DNA of 64,000 nt from Corallococcus macrosporus (GTDB lineage Bacteria > Myxococcota > Myxococcia > Myxococcales > Myxococcaceae): contig NZ_JAFIMU010000010.1 in NCBI RefSeq assembly GCF_017302985.1, forward strand, positions 186,001-250,000, given 5' to 3'. The position numbers and the translations under genes were made by a program. The notes beneath the pieces were generated by a model. It saw only the letters and a program-made list of their open reading frames with translations, ran no database searches and was not told the origin of the DNA. Below, one piece after another: positions 14,628-23,025 of the stretch. How positions within the stretch are numbered: position 1 is the stretch's first letter; each line of letters begins with the position of its first letter.

Positions 14628-15839
14628 TCAGTACGGCACGAGCACGAAGTCGTCCACGTACACGGTGCCCTGATCCGAGCCGGAGTCGTCCATCAGGTAG
14701 ATGTCATCCACCGTGCCGGACGTCGCGCCCAGCGTGGTCAGCGGGATGGAGATCTTCTGCCAGGTCCCCGCCGCGATGGGGTGCCCCAGCGCCGTCTCCA
14801 GGTTGATGCTGCCCAGCGGCGTGCCGCCGTTGTAGAGCGCCAGCCGCACCTGCTGCCCGCCCGCCGTGCCTCCGTGCACCCAGAGGTCGATGGACTGGTA
14901 CAGCGACAGGTCCAGGCCCGTATGGTGGAACATCAGCGCCTCCCAGTAGTCCGGCTCGAAGCCCACCGCCGTGGAGCCGGAGTGCACCGTGACGGCCTGG
15001 TCCAGGTCGTGCGTCGCCCAGCTCCAGTCCTGGAAGCCGCTGCCCATGGCGTCGTCGTAGACGACCGTGCCCACCGACGGCGGCGCCTCCGTGACGCCGT
15101 CCGACAGCGCCAGGCCCTGCTCCACCGTCACGGTGCGGATGCCGGACGACTTCACGTAGCTGAGGATGCTGGTGAAGTTCGTCGTCTTGTACTGCGTCTC
15201 CCGCGTGGGCGTGCCGCTGGTGAACTCGTGGAAGAGGATGATGAGCCAGCTCTTCTCCGCGATGGCCTGGTTGATCCACCCCTTCACCTGCGCCACCGTC
15301 ACCGCGCTCGACACGTCGTTGGCGCGCAGCTCGTAGACGACCGTGTCCTTGAAGTTGCGGCCCGCGTTGATGGTGCGGTGGCTCGCGTACTCCGTCTTCA
15401 GTGCCGTCATCACCGTCGCGTTGTACGCGCCGTAGGGTGACGCGAAGTCCTTGCCGCACGCCGCCCCCACGTTCGCCTGCAGCCACGCGCGCGAGTCGTG
15501 CAGCTCCGACGTCAGCTGCGCGGCCGTCAGCGTGGTGAGGTCCGCGTGCGTACGCGTGTGGCTGGCGATCTCGTTGCCCTCCGCCTTGAGCGTCTGCACC
15601 TGCGCGAGGGTCATGTAGCCCCCCCAGCCCTGGGCGACGGCGTCGGTGACCAGGTAGTACGTGGCGGGGATGGCTCGCGACTTCAGCGCCGGCCTCGCCA
15701 GCGTGTACTGCGTGCTCCAGCCGTCATCCAACGTGATGGAGATCATCCCTTCCGCGAACGGCGACGCGGCAAGGGCCGAGGAAGTGCAAAGCAACGCCGC
15801 GGCGCAGAGCGCGCGCGAAGACCAGTTCATCCAAGCCAT
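14628..15839 (-). CDS. Secreted polysaccharide deacetylase (NodB domain) with C-terminal carbohydrate-binding-like domain
   Basis: The 403-residue protein has a cleavable signal (ALCAAALLCTSSALA, cleavage near residue 25). The NodB catalytic domain has motif 1 TLDDG (36-40), motif 2 HTRTH (94-98), motif 3 in ASPYGAYN, and a late LIILFHEF strand that supplies the catalytic His. A C-terminal beta-sandwich from about residue 255 (VVYDDAMGSGFQDWSWA, DIYLMDDSGSDQGTVYVDDF) probably binds glycans. Such enzymes remove N- or O-acetyl groups from chitin, peptidoglycan or exopolysaccharide. Its original convergent neighbour was probably the GH16 gene before the island arrived. Confidence 0.9.
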   Translation of the reverse strand: MAWMNWSSRALCAAALLCTSSALAASPFAEGMISITLDDGWSTQYTLARPALKSRAIPATYYLVTDAVAQGWGGYMTLAQVQTLKAEGNEIASHTRTHADLTTLTAAQLTSELHDSRAWLQANVGAACGKDFASPYGAYNATVMTALKTEYASHRTINAGRNFKDTVVYELRANDVSSAVTVAQVKGWINQAIAEKSWLIILFHEFTSGTPTRETQYKTTNFTSILSYVKSSGIRTVTVEQGLALSDGVTEAPPSVGTVVYDDAMGSGFQDWSWATHDLDQAVTVHSGSTAVGFEPDYWEALMFHHTGLDLSLYQSIDLWVHGGTAGGQQVRLALYNGGTPLGSINLETALGHPIAAGTWQKISIPLTTLGATSGTVDDIYLMDDSGSDQGTVYVDDFVLVPY

Positions 15840-15941
15840 GTCCGGGTATTCCCCCTGTGAGGAGCTCCCAGGATATGCGCGCTCCCCCAGCGAAACCCAG
15901 ACGCCGCTTCCTCCGACCCGCGTGCTAGAAGTCGGCCGCCC

Positions 15942-16820
15942 ATGAGTCTCTTCCGCCTCCCCTCCCTGCTGTGCGTGGTGCTCGCGCTCGCGGCGGGCTG
16001 CCAGCGTCCGGCGCCCCCTGCCCCGGAGGGCCAGGCACGGCGGATCGTCTCCCTGTCGCCGTCCGTCACGGAGACGCTCTTCGCCCTGGGCGCGGGCGCG
16101 CAGGTCGTGGGCGTGTCCGACTACACCGCCCTGCCCCAGGGCACGCCCGCCCTGCCCCGGGTGGGCACCACGTTCGCGCCCAACTTCGAGGCCATCGCGA
16201 GGCTCAAGCCCACGCTGCTCGTGGATCAGCAGGTGAAGCAGGCCCCGGCGGAGGCGCTCGCCGCGCTGGCGCCGCTGAAGGTGCTGCCCTGGACGTCGCT
16301 CCAGGAGGTGGTGGGGAGCGTGAAGGAGCTGGGCCGGCTGAGCGGTCATGAGCCCCAGGCAACGGCACTCGCGGAGAAGCTGGACCGCACGCTGTCACGG
16401 CCCGCGCCCAAGGACGCGCCCCGCGTGCTGCTCGTCCTGGGCGACGCCGCGGGCACGCTGTCGGAGGTCTGGTACATGAAGCGCGCGTCGCTGCACGGCG
16501 CCGCGCTGGAGGCCGCGGGCGCGCGCAACGCCGTCTCCGACGAGCGCACCGGGCCGCCCAACCTGTCGCTGGAGGGGGTCATCGCGCTGGATCCGGACGC
16601 GGTGCTGGTGCTCGTCAACGTGCCCGCGCTGGACGCCGCGCAACAGGCCCAGGTCCTGGCCCCGTGGAGGCAGCTCACCGCGCTGCGCGCCGCGCGGGAG
16701 GACCGGGTGCGGCTGGTCATCGGTTCCGACGTGCAGTCCACCGGGCCCGCCATCCTCGACGTCGTCGAGCGGCTTCGCGCCGCCCTGGGCACCCTGCCCT
16801 CCCCGCCCCCATCGCCATGA
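15942..16820 (+). CDS. ABC transporter substrate-binding lipoprotein (BtuF/FhuD-like)
   Basis: The 292-residue protein has a lipoprotein signal (VVLALAAGC). A helical-backbone (TroA/BtuF) binding fold is shown by RRIVSLSPSVTETLFALGAG, VGVSDYTALP, FEAIARLKPTLLV and LEGVIALDPDAVLVLV. Cobalamin, heme or ferric siderophores are the usual ligands and cannot be separated here. It is the first gene of a three-gene importer operon, and its TGA overlaps the ATG of the ATPase gene in ATGA. No cobalamin riboswitch is apparent in the 102 bp upstream. Confidence 0.88.
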   Translation: MSLFRLPSLLCVVLALAAGCQRPAPPAPEGQARRIVSLSPSVTETLFALGAGAQVVGVSDYTALPQGTPALPRVGTTFAPNFEAIARLKPTLLVDQQVKQAPAEALAALAPLKVLPWTSLQEVVGSVKELGRLSGHEPQATALAEKLDRTLSRPAPKDAPRVLLVLGDAAGTLSEVWYMKRASLHGAALEAAGARNAVSDERTGPPNLSLEGVIALDPDAVLVLVNVPALDAAQQAQVLAPWRQLTALRAAREDRVRLVIGSDVQSTGPAILDVVERLRAALGTLPSPPPSP

Positions 16821-17611
16821 CGGCCGGCCTGACGCTGGACGCGGTGACGGTGCGGGCGCGGGGACGGACGCTGCTGGACGGCGTGTCCCTGCGCGTGGCC
16901 CCGGGAGACTTCGTCGCCATCGTCGGGCCCAACGGCGCGGGCAAGTCCACGCTGCTGCGCGTGGCGCTGGGCCTGCTGCGGCCGGACTCAGGCCATGCGC
17001 TCGTGGACGGCCAGGACGTGTCGGGGCTCGCCCCCCGGGCGCGCGCGGCGCGGCTCGCGTGGCTGCCCCAGCGGCTGGAAGCGGCGGAGCCCATCACCGC
17101 GCTGGAGCAGGTCGTCTCCGCGCGCTACCGCTTCCCCGAGTCCCGCCGCGCCTCCGAGACGGCGGCGCACAAGGCGCTCGCGGAGGTGGGCGCCGCGTCC
17201 TTCGCCATGCGGCCCATCACGGAGCTGTCCGGCGGCGAGCGCCAGCGCGTGGCGGTGGCGGGGCTGCTCGCGCAGGAGACCCCGCTGGTACTGCTGGACG
17301 AGCCCGCCAACTTCCTGGACCCCGCGCACCAGTTGGAGCTGTACACGCGCATGGGCCACCTCTGGCGCGCCGGACGCGGCATCCTCTGCGTCACCCACGA
17401 CGTCAACGTGCTCACCCACGCCCGCGCGCCGGGCAGCTCCGCGCCCCGCGTCGTCGGGCTGTTCCAGGGCCGCGTGGCGTTCGAGCTGCCGTACGACGCG
17501 CCCGAGCTGGGGGACCGCCTGGGCGAGCTGTTCGGCGTGCGCATGCACGCGACGTCCGTGGACGGCCACCGCGTCTTCGTGGGACTGCCCCGCAGCGGAG
17601 GCTCCCCGTGA
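16817..17611 (+). CDS. ABC transporter ATP-binding protein (BtuD/FecE-like)
   Basis: The 264-residue ATPase has Walker A GPNGAGKST (37-45), a Q-loop in RLAWLPQRLEA, signature ELSGGERQRVAVAG, Walker B LVLLDEP and the H-loop CVTHDVNVL. The D-loop reads ANFLDP. These features place it with the FecE/BtuD importers of metal chelates and cobalamin. It is coupled by ATGA to the binding-protein gene and by GTGA to the permease gene, so the three subunits are made together. It ends with a short helical tail typical of the group. Confidence 0.92.
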   Translation: MTAGLTLDAVTVRARGRTLLDGVSLRVAPGDFVAIVGPNGAGKSTLLRVALGLLRPDSGHALVDGQDVSGLAPRARAARLAWLPQRLEAAEPITALEQVVSARYRFPESRRASETAAHKALAEVGAASFAMRPITELSGGERQRVAVAGLLAQETPLVLLDEPANFLDPAHQLELYTRMGHLWRAGRGILCVTHDVNVLTHARAPGSSAPRVVGLFQGRVAFELPYDAPELGDRLGELFGVRMHATSVDGHRVFVGLPRSGGSP

Positions 17612-18543
17612 AGGTCTGGATCCTGCTGGCCGTCTGCCTGGCCGCGTGCGCGGTGGCGCCGTTCATCGGCCCGGGGTTCACCGCCGACTCGGCGGACTTC
17701 GTCCTCTGGCAGCTGCGCGTGCCCCGCACGCTGATGGCCATGCTGGTGGGCGGCACGCTGTCGCTCGTGGGCGCCGTGTACCAGTCCCTCTTCGCGAACC
17801 CGCTGGCCGCGCCCAGCACCGTGGGCACCACGGCGGGCGCCACCCTGGGCGCGCTGGTGGCCATTATCCTGGGGGCCCGGCTCGCTCCGAGTGGATTTCC
17901 GTTCATCACCGCCGCGGCCTTCGTGGGGGCGATGGGCGTCAGCCTGGTGGTGGCCGCCATCGCCGCGGGCCGCCGCGTGCGGATGAACGACGTGGTGCTC
18001 GCCGGCATCGCCTGCTCCATGGCGGCGGGGGCCCTCTCCACCGGCTTGCAGTTCACCGCGGACTCCGCGGAGCTGACGGCCGCCCTGCGCTGGTCCCTGG
18101 GCCACCTGCCGCAGGTGGGCTACACGGGCGTGCTGCTCCTCACGCCGTTCGCGGCCGTCACGCTCGTGGGGCTGCTCGCCCTCACCCGCGCGCTGGAGGT
18201 CTTCATCGCGGGCGAGGATCACGCCGAGTCCCAGGGCGTCCCCGTCCGCCGCGTGCGCACGGTGGCCATCGGCCTGGGGGCGCTGGGGGTGGCCGCCTGC
18301 GTGGCGTGGTGTGGCCCCATCGCCTTCGTGGAGCTCATCGTCCCGCACGTCGTGCGCCGGACGCTGGGGGTGAGCCGCCGCGTGCTGCTGCCCGGCTCCG
18401 TGGTGGTGGGGGCCGCGTTCCTCGCGTTGTGCGATGCGTCGGCGCGGCTGATCCTCCCTGGGCGTGAATTGCCCGTGGGAGTGGTGACAGCCGCCCTGGG
18501 CGCGCCCCTGCTCGTCTCCCTGGTCGCGCGCGCCCGCTCCTGA
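17608..18543 (+). CDS. ABC transporter permease (FecCD family)
   Basis: The 311-residue inner-membrane protein starts at GTG 17608 inside the previous stop codon (GTGA). FecCD features are LRVPRTLMAMLVGGTLSLVGAVYQ, NPLAAPSTVGTTAGATLGAL, VRMNDVVLAGIACS and the coupling region GPIAFVELIVPHVVRRTLG. It is predicted to have nine or ten transmembrane helices and to dimerise, as in BtuC. It forms the channel for the ligand captured by the lipoprotein at 15942. The family is certain, the transported compound is not. Confidence 0.92.
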   Translation: MKVWILLAVCLAACAVAPFIGPGFTADSADFVLWQLRVPRTLMAMLVGGTLSLVGAVYQSLFANPLAAPSTVGTTAGATLGALVAIILGARLAPSGFPFITAAAFVGAMGVSLVVAAIAAGRRVRMNDVVLAGIACSMAAGALSTGLQFTADSAELTAALRWSLGHLPQVGYTGVLLLTPFAAVTLVGLLALTRALEVFIAGEDHAESQGVPVRRVRTVAIGLGALGVAACVAWCGPIAFVELIVPHVVRRTLGVSRRVLLPGSVVVGAAFLALCDASARLILPGRELPVGVVTAALGAPLLVSLVARARS

Positions 18544-18629
18544 AGCCGAGCCGAGTTCGGGTATATTCCGCGCCATGTGGGGCCCCCGCCTGGGACGTGC
18601 CCCTGGAACCTCTACGAAAGGCTTTGGGC

Positions 18630-19463
18630 ATGAAGCGGCTGGGTAGCGTGGGTTTGATGCTGGGAATGCTGACCCTGGGCGGGTCCTTCGGCTGCGGTGA
18701 CGAGAAGGCGGAGAAGGCCAAGGAGCACCGGGTCAAGGGCACCAACTTCCTCGCCGACAAGAACTACGCGGAGGCGGTGAAGGAGTACGAGGAGTCGCTG
18801 AAGATCGACCCGACCCAGGAGAAGGTCTGGGAGAAGAAGGCCTTCGCGCACATGCAGGCGGGCCAGACGGACCTGGCCGCGCAGTCCGCGCTGAAGCTGG
18901 TGGACTTCGCGAAGACGCCCCAGGACAAGTCCGACGCCTACCGCAACGTCGCGGCGATGTACGCGAAGAACGGCCCGCTGGAGAAGGCGGAGCAGTACTT
19001 CCAGGAGTGCCTGAAGATCAACCCGAAGGACACCGACGCGCTCAGCTGGATCGCCGAGGTCCACGCCCAGCGCGGTGGCGCCCGCTCCATGTCCGCCCCG
19101 GCGGTCCCCTCGGAGCTGGACCTGGCGCTGAAGACGTATGACCAGGTCATCGCCATCAACCCGGACCTGCCCAACACGTACCTGAACAAGCGCATCGTGA
19201 TGTTCAAGTACATCGAGCACGAGAAGGCGCTGCAGCAGGCCGCGGAGCAGGAGGCCGTCGAGGCCGCCACGCCGCCCAAGCCGGAGAAGGGCAAGAAGGC
19301 CGTCGTGGATCCGCAGGCCGCCGAGCGCGTCGCCGCCGCCAAGGCCAGCGCCGAGGCTCACGCCAAGCGCATCACGGAGCTGACGGCCCAGGCCAACGAG
19401 TCCACCAAGCAGTTCGGCGAGGCGACCAAGCGCGCCAAGGCCGCGCAGGCTTCGAACAAGTAG
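18630..19463 (+). CDS. TPR-repeat lipoprotein
   Basis: The 277-residue protein starts at MKRLGSVGLMLG, with GAAAGG upstream, and has a lipoprotein-like signal ending GGSFGC. At least three tetratricopeptide repeats follow (NFLADKNYAEAVKEYEESL, WEKKAFAHMQAGQTDLAAQ, KNGPLEKAEQYFQECLKIN, and a fourth around LALKTYDQVIAINPD). A lysine- and alanine-rich coiled region forms the C-terminus (AERVAAAKASAEAHAKRI). TPR lipoproteins act as assembly scaffolds at the outer membrane. A TATATT -10-like box lies at 18562-18567, and no strong -35 is visible. An alternative start at 18597 would bury the signal. Confidence 0.8.
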   Translation: MKRLGSVGLMLGMLTLGGSFGCGDEKAEKAKEHRVKGTNFLADKNYAEAVKEYEESLKIDPTQEKVWEKKAFAHMQAGQTDLAAQSALKLVDFAKTPQDKSDAYRNVAAMYAKNGPLEKAEQYFQECLKINPKDTDALSWIAEVHAQRGGARSMSAPAVPSELDLALKTYDQVIAINPDLPNTYLNKRIVMFKYIEHEKALQQAAEQEAVEAATPPKPEKGKKAVVDPQAAERVAAAKASAEAHAKRITELTAQANESTKQFGEATKRAKAAQASNK

Positions 19464-19484
19464 TCCGGGTGGTGGGGACGGGGC

Positions 19485-19703
19485 CTAACGCCGGCCTCGT
19501 CCTCCCCCGAAGAGGGCCAGCAGGATGCCGCCCACGAGCGCGGCGCCGCCGCCCGCGACGTACAGCGTGGTCTGCTCGGTGTTGCGGCCGGTGATGAGCT
19601 CGGTGGCGCGTTCGGTGAGTGAGTCCCGCGCCTTGAGCCCGGTGAACAGCAGCACCCCGCCCGCCACCGCCAGCATCAACCCCACGATTCGCACAGCACC
19701 CAC
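19485..19703 (-). CDS. DUF3185 family small membrane protein
   Basis: The 72-residue protein starts at GTG 19703, with AAGGAGG four bases upstream. It has two transmembrane helices (IVGLMLAVAGGVLLFTGL and LYVAGGGAALVGGILLALF) linked by a polar loop (KARDSLTERATELITGRN) and ends in GGGRGRR. This matches the DUF3185 pattern of small two-helix membrane proteins of unknown role. It is convergent with the TPR lipoprotein gene. Confidence 0.75.
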   Translation of the reverse strand: MGAVRIVGLMLAVAGGVLLFTGLKARDSLTERATELITGRNTEQTTLYVAGGGAALVGGILLALFGGGRGRR

Positions 19704-19754
19704 ACAGCCTCCTTGAGTGGAACGGCGGCGAGGCCGGAAGGTCCGGCCCCGCGT

Positions 19755-22700
19755 TCAGCGCTTGCGCTTGCCCGGGGCACCGCGTCCCGGCTTCTTGCCC
19801 GCGCCCTTCGACCCGCCGGCCTTCTTCCCCGGCGAAGCCTTCTTCGAGGGCTTCGCCCGAGCACTCGCGCCCGAGGCCGCCTTGCGGACCTTCTTGGACG
19901 CGCCCGCGCGGCCCGGAGCCGCCCCCGTGGAGAGCTGCCCCCGCTGCGCGGCGAGCGCACGGATCCGGTCGAAGCCCGGGTGCGGTGAAGCGGCTGGAGC
20001 GCTGTCGTCGCCGCCAAAGGCCGGCGTGAAGTCCGCGCGAGGCGGAGCGGCCTCGTCATCGAAGCGGTCCGCGCCAGACGGCGCCTCCGAGGTGCTTTCC
20101 TCGGACGGGGGCAGCGCGGGACGGATGACCTTGCGCTTGCCCTTGGCCGGAGTGGCCGGCTCCGCCTTCGGTGCGGGGGCCTCTTCCGTACGGGCCTTCA
20201 GGAAGCGGGAGGTGGAACGCGCGGGGGCGGCCTCCTCGCGGCGACCTTCCCGGCTGAACCGCCCGCGCGGACGCGGCCGGGCCGTTTCTTCCTCCGAAGT
20301 GCCGTACCCGGAGAGCGCCGCGGCGTCCTCCGACGCGACGTCCTCGGCCGTGGGCGGCTGCCACCCCTTCACTCCGAACGGCGTCTGCTCCGCCTCCGCC
20401 ATCGACTTCCACTGGTCCGCGTCGGAGGCCTCCGCCGCACCGGGCTTCCGCCACGGCGTGCGGCCCGTCTTCGCGGCCTGGCGCTCGTGACGGGCCCCGG
20501 CGTGACGGCCCGGCGCTTCGTTCACGGACTCGCGGCGGCGCAGCGTCGGCCGCGCTCCGGTGGCACTCGGCAGCGGCGCCTCGTCTTCGAACTGGAGCGC
20601 CTCGAAGTCGATCTTCCGCGACGTCGTGTTCGCGGACAGCAGCCGCACGCGCAGCTTCTGCCCCACGCGCACGCGCCGGCCATTCGAATACACGAGCGAG
20701 TGCGTCCGCTTGTCCAGCTTGGAGCCCGGCCCCAGCGTCTCCGCCTTCACCAGGCCCTCGACGTGGACCTCGTCCAGCTCCACGAAGAAGCCGAACTCGG
20801 CGATGCCCGCCACCGTCGCGTCGAACTCCTCGCCCACGCGGTCCTTCATCATCAGGGCCGCGTAGAACGCCACCACCTCGCGCTCCACCGTCATGGCCGC
20901 GCGCTCGCGCTCCGAGCACTGCTGCGCCATGCCCTCCAGCCGCTCCTCCTCGCGCTCCAGCTGCGACTCCGACGGCCGCTTGCCCTTGCGCGCCCACACC
21001 GCCTTCAGGATGCGGTGCACCAGCAGGTCCGGATACCGCCGGATGGGCGACGTGAAGTGCAGGTAGTTCTCCGCCGCCAGGCCATAGTGGCCCACGCGCG
21101 TCGACGTGTAGACGGCCTGCATCATGGAGCGCAGCAACAGCTGGTTCAGGGCCCGCTGCTCCGGGTGTCCCTCCAGCTGCGTGATGAACGCGTCCAGCTC
21201 CTTGGACGACACGCCGTCTTCCACGTTCAGGTGGAAGCCGTACGCCTCCGCCAGGACGGCGAACGCGGCCAGCTTCTCCGGGTCCGGCTCGCCGTGGAAC
21301 CGGTACACCGTGGGCAGGCCCTCGTCCTGGAAGTACGTCGCCACCGCCTCGTTGGCGGCCAGCATGCACTCCTCGATGAGCCGGTGGCTGTCCTTGCGCT
21401 CGCGCTTCTCCATGCGCAGCGGGATGCCGTCCTCGCCCAGGACAATCTTGTGCTCGGGCACGTCGAAGTCGATGGCGCCTCGCGCCTTGCGCATGGCCAT
21501 CAGCGAGCGCGCCAGCGCCATCAGCTGCTCGAACTGCGGCTTGAGGAAGTTGCGGTGCGGCACGTCCTTGCCGTCCAGGACGTCCTGCACCTCGTTGTAC
21601 GTGCAGCGCGCCACGCTGCGCATCACCGCCGGGTACAGCTCGTGCGAGCGGCGCTGGCCGTGGCGGTCGAACGTCATGTCCGCCACCATGCACAGCCGGT
21701 CCTCGTCCGGACGCAGCGAGCAGATGCCGTTGGACAGCCGCTCCGGCAGCATGGGCAGCACGCGGTCCGGCAGGTACACCGACGTCGCGCGGTTGAGCGC
21801 TTCGGCATCCAGCGCGGTGCGCTCCTTCACGTAGTGCGACACGTCCGCGATGGCCACCACCAGCCGCCAGCCCCCGGCTATCGGCTCCGCGTAAACGGCG
21901 TCGTCGAAGTCGCGCGCGTCCTCGCCGTCGATGGTGATGAGCGGCATCTGCCGCAGGTCGCGGCGGTTGCCCTCCGTGGCCTCCGCCTCCGTGACCGTCA
22001 CCGCGAAGGCGTCCGCCTCGTCCATCACCTCCGGCGGGAACTCGTCGGAGAAGCCATGGGCGAAGGCCGAGCCCAGCACCTCCGCGCTCGGGTCGCCCGG
22101 CCGGCCCAGCGAGCCGGCCACCTCACCGAACAGCCCCTGCCCGGGCTCCAGCAGGTCCGCGCCCACGCCCAGCCGCACCTTCACCAGGTCGCCGTCGCGC
22201 GCCATCTGCGTCGGCGGCACGCGGATGGGGCCCGGGAGGTTCGTGTCCGTGGTCATGACCAGCGAGTGCCGGCCCTGCGCCACGTACGTGCCCACCGCCA
22301 GCTCACGCCGCCGGCTGATGACGCGCGCCAGCCGGCCCTCGAAGCGGCCCGGCCGTCCCGCGACCTCCACGAGGACGCGGTCGTTGTCGAGCGCCCGCTG
22401 CGCCTCGCCGGGCGGCAGGAAGATGTTCTCGCCCTCGCCCGACACCGGGTGCACGAAGCCGAAGCCGTCCCGGTGCATGTGGAGGATGCCCTCCACCATG
22501 GGCTGCCCGGACTCCTCGAAGCGGTCGTCCCGGAAGCCACGCTGGAGCGAGCGCCGGAAGTCGCCGCCGCGGACACCCGGACGGTCCTCCCGGAAGCCGC
22601 CCCGGCGCTCCTCGCGCCCGCTGCCTGGCGTGGGGCCGCGCTTCTTGAAGGGAGGCGTGGACGGGTCCCGGCGGGCTTCGAAGCCTTCGTCGGGCGCCCG

Positions 22701-22898
22701 GGGCGTGCGCGGGCCTTCCAGGCGGAAGCGCTTGCCGTCCTTGACGATGGCGCCCGCGCGCACCAGCTCTCGCAGGGCGCGCTTGAGGTCGGTCTGCTGG
22801 CCGGGGTTCAAACCTCCCAGGCGAAGGAGTTCCTTCAGGCCCAGGGGGTGATCGGCTTCGGCGAGCAGCTGTCGGATATGGTCTTGGGAAATGCTCAC
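19755..22898 (-). CDS. rnr: Ribonuclease R with long basic C-terminal extension
   Basis: This 1047-residue 3'-5' exoribonuclease degrades structured RNA in the cytoplasm. Domains in order are an N-terminal winged helix (1-60), an R/G-rich linker (65-130), cold-shock domains (about 135-260), and the RNB catalytic domain with the metal-binding GEDARDFDDA (325-334). An S1 domain (DATVAGIAEFGFFVEL) follows, and then a low-complexity tail of about 275 residues (771-1047) rich in A, K, R, P and E that ends in a lysine-rich block. E. coli RNase R is 813 residues, so the tail is unusually long. The gene is transcribed in the same direction as the 23026 gene and is separated from it by a hairpin. Confidence 0.95.
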   Translation of the reverse strand: MSISQDHIRQLLAEADHPLGLKELLRLGGLNPGQQTDLKRALRELVRAGAIVKDGKRFRLEGPRTPRAPDEGFEARRDPSTPPFKKRGPTPGSGREERRGGFREDRPGVRGGDFRRSLQRGFRDDRFEESGQPMVEGILHMHRDGFGFVHPVSGEGENIFLPPGEAQRALDNDRVLVEVAGRPGRFEGRLARVISRRRELAVGTYVAQGRHSLVMTTDTNLPGPIRVPPTQMARDGDLVKVRLGVGADLLEPGQGLFGEVAGSLGRPGDPSAEVLGSAFAHGFSDEFPPEVMDEADAFAVTVTEAEATEGNRRDLRQMPLITIDGEDARDFDDAVYAEPIAGGWRLVVAIADVSHYVKERTALDAEALNRATSVYLPDRVLPMLPERLSNGICSLRPDEDRLCMVADMTFDRHGQRRSHELYPAVMRSVARCTYNEVQDVLDGKDVPHRNFLKPQFEQLMALARSLMAMRKARGAIDFDVPEHKIVLGEDGIPLRMEKRERKDSHRLIEECMLAANEAVATYFQDEGLPTVYRFHGEPDPEKLAAFAVLAEAYGFHLNVEDGVSSKELDAFITQLEGHPEQRALNQLLLRSMMQAVYTSTRVGHYGLAAENYLHFTSPIRRYPDLLVHRILKAVWARKGKRPSESQLEREEERLEGMAQQCSERERAAMTVEREVVAFYAALMMKDRVGEEFDATVAGIAEFGFFVELDEVHVEGLVKAETLGPGSKLDKRTHSLVYSNGRRVRVGQKLRVRLLSANTTSRKIDFEALQFEDEAPLPSATGARPTLRRRESVNEAPGRHAGARHERQAAKTGRTPWRKPGAAEASDADQWKSMAEAEQTPFGVKGWQPPTAEDVASEDAAALSGYGTSEEETARPRPRGRFSREGRREEAAPARSTSRFLKARTEEAPAPKAEPATPAKGKRKVIRPALPPSEESTSEAPSGADRFDDEAAPPRADFTPAFGGDDSAPAASPHPGFDRIRALAAQRGQLSTGAAPGRAGASKKVRKAASGASARAKPSKKASPGKKAGGSKGAGKKPGRGAPGKRKR

Positions 22899-22974
22899 GG
22901 TGGGGACGCGGCAAGGCCGCTGAGGGAACGGGTAAGCCCGAAGGGTGCGGGCGGGAACCCCCCGGCCCCCATTC

Positions 22975-23009
22975 GCCCTCCCCAGGTGACCTTGCGGTCC
23001 GGGGAGGGC
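22975..23009 (-). terminator. Hairpin between the 23026 gene and rnr
   Basis: GCCCTCCCC (22975-22983) and GGGGAGGGC (23001-23009) form a perfect 9-bp stem with a 17-nt loop, 17 bp after the stop codon of the upstream gene. There is no clear T-run, so it may act as an mRNA end or a processing site rather than a strong intrinsic terminator. Confidence 0.45.
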
Positions 23010-23025
23010 CCGTGCGTCCAGGCCC

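Noticed and set aside
15840-15941. Cobalamin riboswitch upstream of the BtuF-like gene
   Set aside because: The gap is about 100 bp, too short for the full element, and the B12-box core was not seen.
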